Notes: generated from the letters alone by a model not told the origin. DNA of 7,881 nt from Lachnoclostridium phytofermentans (GCA_003526525.1 DPVV01000279.1:1-7881), one strand, 5' to 3'. Numbered from the stretch's first letter, positions 1-6,687 are shown. Numbers and translations are program-made.

Positions 1-1255
1 AAAAGATGGTCGAGCTTTCCTTGGGTGTGGACTGAAGCTTCTCTTCAAATCTATCAATCTTTGCTAACAGCATCCGATGAAGTTCTTTCAGTATTTTACA
101 GTTTGTGATATTATCGAGCATACTTTCTGAGTCGGAAACAGCATGTTCTGTCTGAAGTTTCAAATCATATTGAGCTGAATTAATTTGTAAAAAGGCCTTG
201 TAATACAAATCTTTAACGACATTTGTCAAAAGAGTTCTGTTATTCTTTAAGGATTCGTATAAGGCTTCTACAAGTTCTCTCGCTCTAGTGAAATTCTTGT
301 CACGGATAGCTACCGTAAAATCGTTAAGAAATTCATTCGGGTAGATGCTTGAAACCGCCTCAGGTGAACTTTTATAGATTAAAATGCTACCATAATCAAA
401 GAAAAAGGAACTTTGTAGTAGGATGGCTGCTGAGTTATAAGAATCAAATACTTTTGATGGACCTACGACAGTTCTTCCTAGTGTTATAAAATATTCCAAA
501 TCATTCGGTATTACGGACTTCAAGTATGCGCCGATTTTGGATAGGACAGATTCCTCCGGGCGTTCATTTCCGTAAATATGTATTACGATATGAGTATCGT
601 TTTTGATAAAATGTATCTCATTTAAATGCCATTTTGCAATAAATTTATTAAAATTTTCAAAATAGGAGGAAAGGTTGCTACTATCAAAGATAACATTATA
701 AGGTGAAATAATTCGAAGGATGCAGGTGGTAAACATGGTGGAATTATTGATTGATCCTCTCAGAACAGCTTCATCAATAAGGGTGTCATTTTTCATATCA
801 TAACCGTTATGTGTTAGCTTATGGGCAAACCTAGATACAGCCTCCCTTGTGAATAGGACATTGGAATCCTGTTGTGCCTGATGTTGTCTGACGGTTTGAA
901 TGGACTGTTTTAGTGCGTCCATGATTTCGAAAGGGTCAATAGGTTTTTCTACATAACGGATAGCTCGAAGCTTAATCGCTGCTTTTAAATACTCTTTATC
1001 CGAATATCCACTCATAAATATAACGGAACAGTTTGGATAAAGTTTCAAGATTTTTTCTACTAATTCAATTCCGTCCATTCTTGGCATTCGTACGTCGGTT
1101 AATAAAACATTAGGAGGATGCTTTCTGGCAATCTGAATCGCATTTATTCCGTCATCAGCTTGATCAATCTGATCAAATGAGAGTGCCTGCCAGTTAATAT
1201 TTGCTATTAAACCGTCTCTGGTAAGCTTTTCATCATCTACAATTAGAATTCTCAT
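1..1255 (-). CDS. YesN-type response regulator, partial (C-terminus outside window)
   Basis: This is a two-component response regulator, probably of the YesN/AraC type that controls sugar uptake genes in Firmicutes. The frame is open for 418 codons from ATG at 1255 to the window edge. An N-terminal receiver domain spans about residues 1-120. It has the acidic pocket D7/D8, the phospho-acceptor D54 in LLTDVRMPRMDG, S82 in FMSGYSD, and K104-P105 in RYVEKPID. Residues about 130-418 form the long, poorly conserved middle region usual in YesN proteins. The AraC-type DNA-binding domain expected at the C-terminus would lie left of base 1, so that part is family knowledge and is not seen. A GGAGG sits four bases before the ATG on the minus strand. 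The gene is transcribed divergently from the rhamnose-type importer, so regulation of that operon is the natural inference. A partner YesM-like kinase is expected nearby but is not in the window. Confidence 0.9.
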   Translation of the reverse strand, partial: MRILIVDDEKLTRDGLIANINWQALSFDQIDQADDGINAIQIARKHPPNVLLTDVRMPRMDGIELVEKILKLYPNCSVIFMSGYSDKEYLKAAIKLRAIRYVEKPIDPFEIMDALKQSIQTVRQHQAQQDSNVLFTREAVSRFAHKLTHNGYDMKNDTLIDEAVLRGSINNSTMFTTCILRIISPYNVIFDSSNLSSYFENFNKFIAKWHLNEIHFIKNDTHIVIHIYGNERPEESVLSKIGAYLKSVIPNDLEYFITLGRTVVGPSKVFDSYNSAAILLQSSFFFDYGSILIYKSSPEAVSSIYPNEFLNDFTVAIRDKNFTRARELVEALYESLKNNRTLLTNVVKDLYYKAFLQINSAQYDLKLQTEHAVSDSESMLDNITNCKILKELHRMLLAKIDRFEEKLQSTPKESSTIF

Positions 1256-1528
1256 GATACCTCCATTATGCCATTTAAGGCTTTATGAATACACTAGTTT
1301 TGCATCAATCTTTATGTTCTGGTTTCACTTTTTAAGCGTAGGTACCGTAAAAAATAAATTTATAATGTGGTGTGACAACACACTAAATTAATATCAATTA
1401 TAACTAAATTTAAAATAGAATTCAATCATATGAAATAACAGAAAATTACCCTCAATCAAACAATATTACGATATGATGTAAGAACTTCCGATGCTAAGAT
1501 ATTAATAAGAAGATAAAAAGAAGATTAA
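1256..1528. promoter_or_regulatory. Divergent control region between regulator and importer operon
   Basis: This AT-rich, gene-free stretch must hold the promoters of both divergent units, but I found no convincing -35/-10 pair on either strand. A perfect TATAAT lies at 1361-1366 on the plus strand without a recognisable -35 at 16-18 bp, as is common for activator-dependent promoters. Just downstream is a small inverted repeat, GTGTG-ACAA-CACAC (1370-1383), which could be part of a binding site. Both readings are inference. Confidence 0.4.
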
Positions 1529-1565
1529 TGTAACCTTACAGCAGTGGAGCTGTTATAAGGTTACA
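1529..1565 (+). promoter_or_regulatory. Leader stem-loop 1 upstream of the ATPase gene
   Basis: A long inverted repeat has perfect 10-bp outer arms TGTAACCTTA and TAAGGTTACA. Inside these is a CAGC/GCTG stem with loop AGTGGA, separated from the outer stem by a 3-nt bulge (TTA) on the right side. There is no T-run after it, so it is not a simple terminator. It lies about 65 bases before the proposed TTG start and may be a folded 5' leader element or a DNA operator. The repeat is seen directly; its role is inferred. Confidence 0.55.
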
Positions 1566-1578
1566 GGTAAGTAGCGAA

Positions 1579-1596
1579 GTGGATTCTAGTATCCAC
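1579..1596 (+). promoter_or_regulatory. Leader stem-loop 2 upstream of the ATPase gene
   Basis: A perfect 6-bp inverted repeat GTGGAT-tctagt-ATCCAC lies 13 bases after stem-loop 1 and ends 18 bases before the ribosome binding site at 1615. Its 3' arm (TCCAC) is also complementary to GTGGA in the loop of stem-loop 1, so two alternative pairings are possible. A GTG that could be taken as an upstream start codon lies inside its left arm, which argues against translation starting there. Confidence 0.45.
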
Positions 1597-1614
1597 ATTG
1601 GCATGAAGACAGCG

Positions 1615-1621
1615 AAAGGAG
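1615..1621 (+). promoter_or_regulatory. Ribosome binding site that fixes a TTG start
   Basis: AAAGGAG lies eight bases before TTG at 1630. The alternative in-frame starts, GTG at 1579 and ATG at 1603, have no comparable Shine-Dalgarno sequence. The protein starting at 1630 begins MAEEYILEL, which fits the usual N-terminus of sugar ABC ATPases that enter the first nucleotide-binding domain almost at once. Confidence 0.75.
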
Positions 1622-1629
1622 TAAGTAGA

Positions 1630-3156
1630 TTGGCTGAGGAATATATTCTTGAGTTAAAAGGTATCACAAAGATTTTCCCTGGTGTTCGGGCTTTGGATGA
1701 TGTACATTTTCAATTAAAAAGAGGTGAAATACATGCACTAATGGGAGAAAACGGTGCAGGAAAATCAACCTTTATTAAGGTGATTACGGGTGTACATAAA
1801 GCGGAACAAGGAGAGATCTATTTAAATGGAATAAAGGTTGAATTTAAGGGACCAAAAGATGCCCAGGCAGCAGGTATCGCAGCAATCTATCAACATGTAA
1901 CGGCATATCCTCATTTGACCGTAACTGAAAATATTTTCATGGGACATGAAAATATAAAGCATGGTATCATTCAGTGGAAGCAAATGAATCAGGATGCACA
2001 AAAACTATTGGAACAGTTGAATGCAGATTTTAAATCCACCGATGAGATGGGCTCTTTAAGTGTTGCACAGCAGCAGATGGTTGAAATTGCAAAGGCACTA
2101 TCGTCCAACGCAAAAATTATTATTATGGATGAGCCTACAGCATCACTTACGAAAAATGAGTCTGAGAATCTTTATAGAATTGCTGAAAGACTACGAGATG
2201 ACGGCACTTCAATTATATTTATATCCCATCGATTTGAAGATATGTACCGCTTGGCATCTAAGGTAACCGTATTCAGAGACTCTAAATATATCGGAACCTA
2301 TGATGTAGATAAGATTTCAAACCAGGATTTAATAACTGCAATGGTAGGACGTGAGATCAATGATATGTTCCCAAAACCAGAGATTAAGATAGGTAAGGAA
2401 GTATTAAGAGTAGAAAAACTTTGCAGAGAGGGCTATTTCAAGGATGTATCCTTTTCAGTGCATGCTGGCGAAATCTTAGGTTTGACAGGTCTTGTCGGTG
2501 CAAGAAGAACAGAAGTAATCCAGACTATCTATGGTGTGGAGAAACTTGACTCCGGAAAGATCTTTCTGGAGGGTGAACAAGTAGAGATTCGTAATGTTCA
2601 GGATGCAATTAAAAACGGTATCGGACTTCTGACGGAAGATAGATCAAATCTTGGATTGATACTTAGTTGGGGCATCGGAAGAAATGTAACGTTAACTGAA
2701 ATTGAGAAATATGGAAGTAGGTTGTTTACAAATGAAAAAGCAGAACTTGCTATTTCAAAAAAACTTGCTGAGGAAGTTGATACAAAGGCAGCTTCCATCT
2801 TTGATAAAGTAAGTACATTGTCTGGTGGTAATCAGCAAAAGGTTGCAGTTGCAAAGATACTTGCTTCCGACTTAAAGGTTCTAATCATGGACGAGCCGAC
2901 AAAGGGAATTGATGTTGGTGCAAAAGCCGAAATTTATGATATTATGGGGCAGTTGGCGAAGAAGGGCTATGCAATTATTATGATTTCTTCTGAAATGCCT
3001 GAGATCCTTGCGATGAGCGATAGAATCATAGTAATGTGTGAAGGAAAAATAACAGGTGAGTTATGTCGTGCAGAAGCATGTCAGGAATTGATACTTGAAA
3101 AAGCTATGGAAAAATCATCAAAAACAACTTCAGGGAAGGGGCAGGGTGATCAGTAA
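1630..3156 (+). CDS. rhaT: Sugar ABC importer ATPase, two fused NBDs (RhaT/RbsA/MglA family)
   Basis: This cytoplasmic ATPase of a CUT2-type sugar importer has two nucleotide-binding domains in one chain. From the TTG start it is 508 residues, normal for RbsA/MglA/LsrA/RhaT. Domain 1 has Walker A GENGAGKST (39-47, K45), the signature region LSVAQQQ (143-149) and Walker B IIIMDEP (D167, E168). Domain 2 has the family's degenerate Walker A GLVGARRTE (287-295), signature LSGGNQQ (397-403) and Walker B LIMDEP (D421, E422). The degenerate second site is the family norm and not damage. The stop codon overlaps the next gene's ATG by one base (TAATG), so the two are translationally coupled. The symbol follows the RhaTPQS operon context and differs from the E. 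coli rhamnose-proton symporter also named RhaT. The family is near certain; rhamnose as substrate is inferred from the neighbouring binding protein. Confidence 0.9.
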   Translation: MAEEYILELKGITKIFPGVRALDDVHFQLKRGEIHALMGENGAGKSTFIKVITGVHKAEQGEIYLNGIKVEFKGPKDAQAAGIAAIYQHVTAYPHLTVTENIFMGHENIKHGIIQWKQMNQDAQKLLEQLNADFKSTDEMGSLSVAQQQMVEIAKALSSNAKIIIMDEPTASLTKNESENLYRIAERLRDDGTSIIFISHRFEDMYRLASKVTVFRDSKYIGTYDVDKISNQDLITAMVGREINDMFPKPEIKIGKEVLRVEKLCREGYFKDVSFSVHAGEILGLTGLVGARRTEVIQTIYGVEKLDSGKIFLEGEQVEIRNVQDAIKNGIGLLTEDRSNLGLILSWGIGRNVTLTEIEKYGSRLFTNEKAELAISKKLAEEVDTKAASIFDKVSTLSGGNQQKVAVAKILASDLKVLIMDEPTKGIDVGAKAEIYDIMGQLAKKGYAIIMISSEMPEILAMSDRIIVMCEGKITGELCRAEACQELILEKAMEKSSKTTSGKGQGDQ

Positions 3157-4157
3157 TGAAGATTAAGACTATGTGGAAAAAAATCACCGGTTCGCGTGAG
3201 GTGAGTTTGGTGTTTGTATTATTAATCCTTTGTGTATTTATTCAAAGCAGAAATAGTACTTTTCTTACGCCTGAAACGATAGAATCTTTATTTAAAAACT
3301 ATGCAGTTGATTTTGTAGTAGCAGCTGGTATGATGCTGATACTTTTAATCGGTGCAATTGATATTTCGGTTGGTTCAACTTTGGCATTTTCGGGTATGGC
3401 TGCATCTTTATTTTTAAGAGATCACCCTGGAACACCGGTGAGCGTGGTATTCCTGATTTCAACCGCGATTGGACTCCTATGTGGACTTTTAATCGGTATC
3501 ATTATTGCATATGGTAAAGTTCATCCACTTATCTGTACACTGGGTTTCATGAGTATTTATCGTGGTCTTGCTTATTTGATTGCAAATAATGAATGGGTTG
3601 CTGCATCACAGTTTTCAAAAGCGTATAAAGCATTTGCACAAAGCAGATATTTGGGATTTGGAATTGTAAATAATCTTGTCGTAATTGTCATTGTAGTTTA
3701 TGTTGTATTCTATTTTGTTATGAAATGGACCCCTACAGGAAGAAAAATATATGCAGTAGGAAGTAACGCAGAAGCAGCATTGGTCAGTGGTATTAAGATT
3801 AAAAAAGTAAAAGTTGCCTGTTATTCTGTCCTTGGCGCCTTATGTGGATTATCTGGAGCAATGTATACTTCGCTATATGCTTCTTCGCAGGGGAATATGG
3901 CGGAAGGATTGGAAATGGATGTTATTGCAGCTTGTGTAGTCGGTGGTGTAAGCCTTAGTGGGGGACGTGGAAGTGTGATAGGAGTATTCCTAGGTACCTT
4001 GATAATTTCTATTATTGGAAAGGGACTTCCGCTTATTGGTGTATCACAATTCTGGCAAAAAGCAATTAAAGGTCTGATAATTCTTATTGCAGTAATTATC
4101 AACGTAATTGTTCAAAGGCAGATGAATAAAGCAGCATTAAAGAGGAGGGAGAATTAA
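3156..4157 (+). CDS. rhaP: Sugar ABC importer permease 1 (RhaP/LsrC-like)
   Basis: This integral membrane subunit of the sugar importer is 333 residues long, usual for CUT2 permeases. It starts with a short basic tail and the RE-x-SL motif (14-18) seen in RhaP/LsrC proteins, followed by about eight to ten hydrophobic segments. Family markers are GAIDISVGS (66-74), the cytoplasmic loop TGRKIYAVGSN (from residue 194) that contacts the ATPase, and VVGGVSLSGGRGS near residue 265. A lysine/arginine-rich tail ends the protein. Its ATG overlaps the ATPase stop by one base, and AGGGTG precedes it. Two permeases that differ from each other fit a heterodimeric channel as in RhaPQ, LsrCD and YtfT/YjfF, rather than the RbsC or MglC homodimer. 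The specific assignment to RhaP is inference from operon order. Confidence 0.85.
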   Translation: MKIKTMWKKITGSREVSLVFVLLILCVFIQSRNSTFLTPETIESLFKNYAVDFVVAAGMMLILLIGAIDISVGSTLAFSGMAASLFLRDHPGTPVSVVFLISTAIGLLCGLLIGIIIAYGKVHPLICTLGFMSIYRGLAYLIANNEWVAASQFSKAYKAFAQSRYLGFGIVNNLVVIVIVVYVVFYFVMKWTPTGRKIYAVGSNAEAALVSGIKIKKVKVACYSVLGALCGLSGAMYTSLYASSQGNMAEGLEMDVIAACVVGGVSLSGGRGSVIGVFLGTLIISIIGKGLPLIGVSQFWQKAIKGLIILIAVIINVIVQRQMNKAALKRREN

Positions 4158-4159
4158 TC

Positions 4160-5176
4160 ATGGCGAGTAAGTCTGGAAGAGTAATCAGCACGGATCAGAA
4201 ATTCTCTTTGAATAAATTTCTCTTTCGGTGGGAGACGTTCTTAGTAATTGTTTTTATCGCAGTTAATATTATGAATATCACGATCTCGAATCGTTATTGG
4301 AGTGTGAACGGGTTGTTTAATGCAACCAATACATTCCTTTGTGTAGCATTCCTAACGTTACCGATGTGTTTTGTATTATTGATAGGAGAAATTGATATTT
4401 CGGTTGGTTCACAAGTGGCACTTGCAGCAGTTATATTAGGTGTCAGCTTTAATGCAGGATGTCCGATGTGGCTATCTATAATAATTGCAGTAACTGTTGG
4501 TGCAGCATGTGGTTTGCTTAATGGAATTATTTTAGTAACCTTTTATGAATTAAATCCGATGATTGTTACGCTCGGAACCCAAATCCTATATAGAGGTATT
4601 GCAGAAATGATCTTGAAGGATCAGGCAACCGGCGGTTTCACTTCGGTAAAATGGTTTAGTAAGCTATATTGGGGTAAAGTTGGTGGAGTAGTACCAATTA
4701 TGTTTCTTGTATTTGTAGTTTGCGCAATCATTTTTGGAATAGTAATGCATAAATCAACATTTGGACGCAGAATGTTTGCTGTTGGAAGTAATCAACTGGC
4801 AGCAAGGTATTCTGGAATTAATATACCAAAGATGCGAATCATCATTTATACCTTAGCAGGTATTTTCAGTGGTATTTGTGCGATATTCGTTGCAGCACAA
4901 ATGGGAAGTGCAAGACCGAATATCGGAACAGGTTATGAAATGGATGCCATTGGTATGTGTGTACTTGGCGGCGTTTTGACCGATGGTGGTAAAGGTAATT
5001 TTATTGGAGCAATGATTGCAGTATTCTTATTAGGTTTTTTGGAGTATGGTCTGGGCTTAGTAAATATTTCATCCAATATCATGATGGTAGTAAAGGGTGT
5101 ACTTTTAATTTTTGCGGTAATGGTACCAAATTTAAATCTTGGAAAGATACTTAAAAGAGATTCAAAGGAAGTATAA
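4160..5176 (+). CDS. rhaQ: Sugar ABC importer permease 2 (RhaQ/LsrD-like)
   Basis: This is the second membrane subunit of the importer, 338 residues. It opens with a polar tail of about 20 residues, then FRWETFLVIVF, which resembles the RWE start of the first membrane helix in RhaQ and LsrD. The NATNTF segment before the second helix also fits that branch. GEIDISVGS carries the family's conserved acidic residue. The cytoplasmic loop FGRRMFAVGSN and the later GGVLTDGGKGN match the ATPase-contact and C-terminal motifs of permease 1. The start lies two bases after the previous stop with an AGGAGG-type site at 4142-4150, so the genes are in one transcript. Pairing with permease 1 as a heterodimer is inferred. 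RhaQ is favoured over LsrD because of the downstream binding protein. Confidence 0.85.
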   Translation: MASKSGRVISTDQKFSLNKFLFRWETFLVIVFIAVNIMNITISNRYWSVNGLFNATNTFLCVAFLTLPMCFVLLIGEIDISVGSQVALAAVILGVSFNAGCPMWLSIIIAVTVGAACGLLNGIILVTFYELNPMIVTLGTQILYRGIAEMILKDQATGGFTSVKWFSKLYWGKVGGVVPIMFLVFVVCAIIFGIVMHKSTFGRRMFAVGSNQLAARYSGINIPKMRIIIYTLAGIFSGICAIFVAAQMGSARPNIGTGYEMDAIGMCVLGGVLTDGGKGNFIGAMIAVFLLGFLEYGLGLVNISSNIMMVVKGVLLIFAVMVPNLNLGKILKRDSKEV

Positions 5177-5192
5177 GGAAAAACTATTTATG

Positions 5193-5216
5193 ATACTCGC
5201 ACTCTAGTGTTAGTAT
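5193..5216 (+). promoter_or_regulatory. Intergenic stem-loop before the binding-protein gene
   Basis: ATACT-cg-CACT-ct-AGTG-tt-AGTAT forms an interrupted hairpin in the 71-base gap between permease 2 and the binding-protein gene. It is followed by an A/T-rich run without a terminator-like U-tract. In importer operons such hairpins often stabilise the downstream mRNA, so that the binding protein is made in excess over the membrane parts. That role is inferred here. Confidence 0.4.
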
Positions 5217-5247
5217 AAAATTTTAAAATTTGTGGAGGTAAGGAAAA

Positions 5248-6351
5248 ATGAAGAAGATTTTTGGTTTAGTACTTTGCTTAACGATGATGGCAAGTTTACT
5301 TGTTGGATGTAGTAGCAAAGCTAACGACACAAGCAGTAACAAAGCAAAAACCCCTACAACTGCTGCAACAACTGGTGGGAATGGTTATGCAACAAATGCA
5401 ACTTACGCGATCATCGTTAAAAGTGCAGGGAACCCTTATAACCAGAAGCAAATCGAAGGTTACAAACAGGTGATTGAAGAAAATGGAGGAAAATGCGTTA
5501 TTCAGGAGCCAAAATCAGCTACTGCAGAAGATCAGATCACTTGTATAAACAACGCCATTGCGCAGGGTGTTGACTGCATCGCAATTGCAGCAAATGATAC
5601 CGATGCTCTGGAGCCAGCTTTAATAGAAGCAAAAAATCAGGGTATTCACGTCCTATCCTTTGACTCTTCTACCAACGCAAACAGCCGTAAAGTATTTGTT
5701 AATCAGGCTGGTACCACCCAGATTGCTCAGGCATTAATGGATGCTATTCTTGACATTTCTGGAGGATCTGGTGATTGGGCAGTTCTTTCTGCAGCATCAA
5801 CTGCAACAAACCAGAATGCTTGGATTGATGGTATGAAGACAGTGATGCAGGATTCTAAATATTCAAAACTTAACTTAATAGGTGTATATTACGGTGATGA
5901 TGAATATCAGGCATCTTGTGATCAGACGGAAGCTATTTTAGCGGCTGATCCTGATATAAAAGTAATCTGTGCTCCAACCACTGTAGGTATTATGGCAGCA
6001 GCTAAAGTCCTTCAAGACAAAGGCTTAAGTGGTAAAGTTAAATTAACAGGACTTGGATTACCATCCGAGATGGCTGATTATATCGGTGATGACGATCAGC
6101 ATTCTTGTCCTTATATGTTCTTATGGAACCCAATTCAGTTAGGCAACTTAGCAGCTTATACTTCTATTTCATTAGTAAATGGAACTATTACAGGTGCGGC
6201 AGATCAGAGCTTTACTGTTCCTGATATGACATTAGGTGATAATGGCTCTTACAAAATTACAGCTGCAGCAGATGGTGGAACAGAAATTATCTTAGGTGCA
6301 CCTTTTAAATTTGAACCAAGCAATATTGCTGAATGGGCTAAGGTTTATTAG
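5248..6351 (+). CDS. rhaS: Rhamnose-type sugar-binding lipoprotein (RhaS-like)
   Basis: This substrate-binding lipoprotein captures the sugar outside the cell and delivers it to the permease pair. It has 367 residues, with a lipoprotein signal peptide ending in LLVGC (lipidated C21) and a Ser/Thr-rich linker to about residue 45. A periplasmic-binding-protein type 1 fold (Peripla_BP_4) follows. Segments I associate with RhaS are IIVKSAGNPYN (K58), VLSFDSST (D139), TATNQNAWI (N188, Q189), PTTVGI (P243), TGLGLPSEM (267-275) and LWNPIQLG. Against my memory of LsrB, which uses Lys, Asp, Asp-Gln, Pro and Ala to hold AI-2, the Asp of the Asp-Gln pair is Asn188 and the Ala position is Thr245. This favours rhamnose-like sugars over AI-2. 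GGAGG at 5234-5238 precedes the ATG by nine bases. The fold and role are very secure; the exact ligand is probable. Confidence 0.88.
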   Translation: MKKIFGLVLCLTMMASLLVGCSSKANDTSSNKAKTPTTAATTGGNGYATNATYAIIVKSAGNPYNQKQIEGYKQVIEENGGKCVIQEPKSATAEDQITCINNAIAQGVDCIAIAANDTDALEPALIEAKNQGIHVLSFDSSTNANSRKVFVNQAGTTQIAQALMDAILDISGGSGDWAVLSAASTATNQNAWIDGMKTVMQDSKYSKLNLIGVYYGDDEYQASCDQTEAILAADPDIKVICAPTTVGIMAAAKVLQDKGLSGKVKLTGLGLPSEMADYIGDDDQHSCPYMFLWNPIQLGNLAAYTSISLVNGTITGAADQSFTVPDMTLGDNGSYKITAAADGGTEIILGAPFKFEPSNIAEWAKVY

Positions 6352-6440
6352 TTCATAGGTGATTAGAACAGTTTAGATAAATAATTGTATTAAATTACAT
6401 GATACATAACTAGCAAATATTTTTATGAAACATATGGGAT

Positions 6441-6474
6441 GGAAGGGGTTGCCAAGAAGCAACCCTTTTCTATT
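6441..6474 (+). terminator. Intrinsic terminator of the importer operon
   Basis: A 12-bp stem has arms GGAAGGGGTTGC and GCAACCCTTTTC around loop CAAGAA, with two G-U pairs. It runs into TTTTCTATT. It lies 90 bases after the binding-protein stop and closes the four-gene unit. Confidence 0.85.
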
Positions 6475-6493
6475 GTGAAAGGAAGTGATATTT

Positions 6494-6562
6494 GTGAAAA
6501 GAATGAAAGAAGTTAAAGCCTGCGAAAAAAGGTTCGGATTGATTCTAAAAGAACCCAAATAG
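6494..6562 (+). CDS. Possible 22-residue cationic peptide ORF
   Basis: A short reading frame starts with GTG and encodes a lysine-rich 22-residue peptide beginning MKRMKEVKACEKRFG and ending in LKEPK. Upstream is AAGGAAGTGAT, one mismatch from the full anti-16S complement, six bases before the GTG. No promoter of its own is evident, since it lies just after the operon terminator and before the next promoter. It would be translated only by read-through or from an unseen start. I do not recognise the peptide. It could be a true small protein, the remnant of a lost gene, or chance. Confidence 0.25.
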   Translation: MKRMKEVKACEKRFGLILKEPK

Positions 6563-6565
6563 ATA

Positions 6566-6594
6566 TTGACAGAATAAGGAAGAGATGATACTAT
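6566..6594 (+). promoter_or_regulatory. Sigma-A promoter of the LPXTG protein gene
   Basis: A perfect -35 TTGACA (6566-6571), a 17-bp spacer and -10 TACTAT (6589-6594) with an extended TGA before the -10. The start of transcription would fall near 6601, giving an 87-base leader. This is the best core promoter in the window. Confidence 0.8.
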
Positions 6595-6596
6595 TT

Positions 6597-6612
6597 AGTT
6601 AAACGTTAAACT
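6597..6612. promoter_or_regulatory. Putative operator 1, CG-centred palindrome
   Basis: AGTTAAACGTTAAACT is a 16-bp palindrome with seven of eight base pairs symmetric about a central CG. It covers the expected transcription start of the strong promoter, so a bound protein would block initiation. The CG centre is typical of LacI-family operators, though it is not a good match to the CcpA cre consensus. A near copy lies at 6648. Confidence 0.6.
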
Positions 6613-6628
6613 ATACAATTTATACAAT
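6612..6628 (+). repeat. Tandem direct repeat TATACAAT
   Basis: TATACAAT occurs at 6612-6619 and again at 6621-6628, with a 9-bp period, between the two palindromes. Each copy resembles a -10 hexamer (TATACA or TACAAT) but neither has a matching -35. It may be a further binding element or only AT-rich redundancy. Confidence 0.35.
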
Positions 6629-6647
6629 ACATCCGGGAAATATTTTC

Positions 6648-6663
6648 AGTTTTACGTCAAACT
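6648..6663. promoter_or_regulatory. Putative operator 2, CG-centred palindrome
   Basis: AGTTTTACGTCAAACT shares 13 of 16 bases with operator 1 and is again symmetric at seven of eight pairs. The mismatched pair sits at a different position in each copy, so the shared symmetry is unlikely to be a simple duplication artefact. Its centre is 51 bp from that of operator 1, about five helical turns. It ends ten bases before the ribosome binding site of the next gene. Confidence 0.55.
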
Positions 6664-6687
6664 AAATAACACAAGGAGGTATTTACT

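Noticed and set aside
1296..1311. AGTTTTGCATCAATCT, matching 13 of 16 bases of operator 2, upstream of the response regulator gene.
   Set aside because: The central CG and most of the dyad symmetry are lost. A match of this quality can be expected about once by chance in an AT-rich window of this size.
1361..1366. Perfect TATAAT as the promoter of the importer operon.
   Set aside because: No -35 hexamer lies 16-18 bp upstream, and it is about 265 bases from the start codon. It is kept only as a note in the control region.
2488..2514. The second Walker A of the ATPase (GLVGARRTE) lacks the catalytic lysine.
   Set aside because: This degenerate form is normal for the second domain of RbsA/MglA-type ATPases, so it is not a mutation.
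2598..4102. Long minus-strand open frames inside the ATPase and permease 1 genes (2598-2798 and 3821-4102).
   Set aside because: They lie opposite clearly conserved coding sequence, lack ribosome binding sites and show no recognisable protein motifs.
5191..5219. Internal promoter before the binding-protein gene (TATAAA at 5214 with TGATAC 17 bp upstream).
   Set aside because: The upstream hexamer matches only one position of TTGACA. The hairpin explains the region better.
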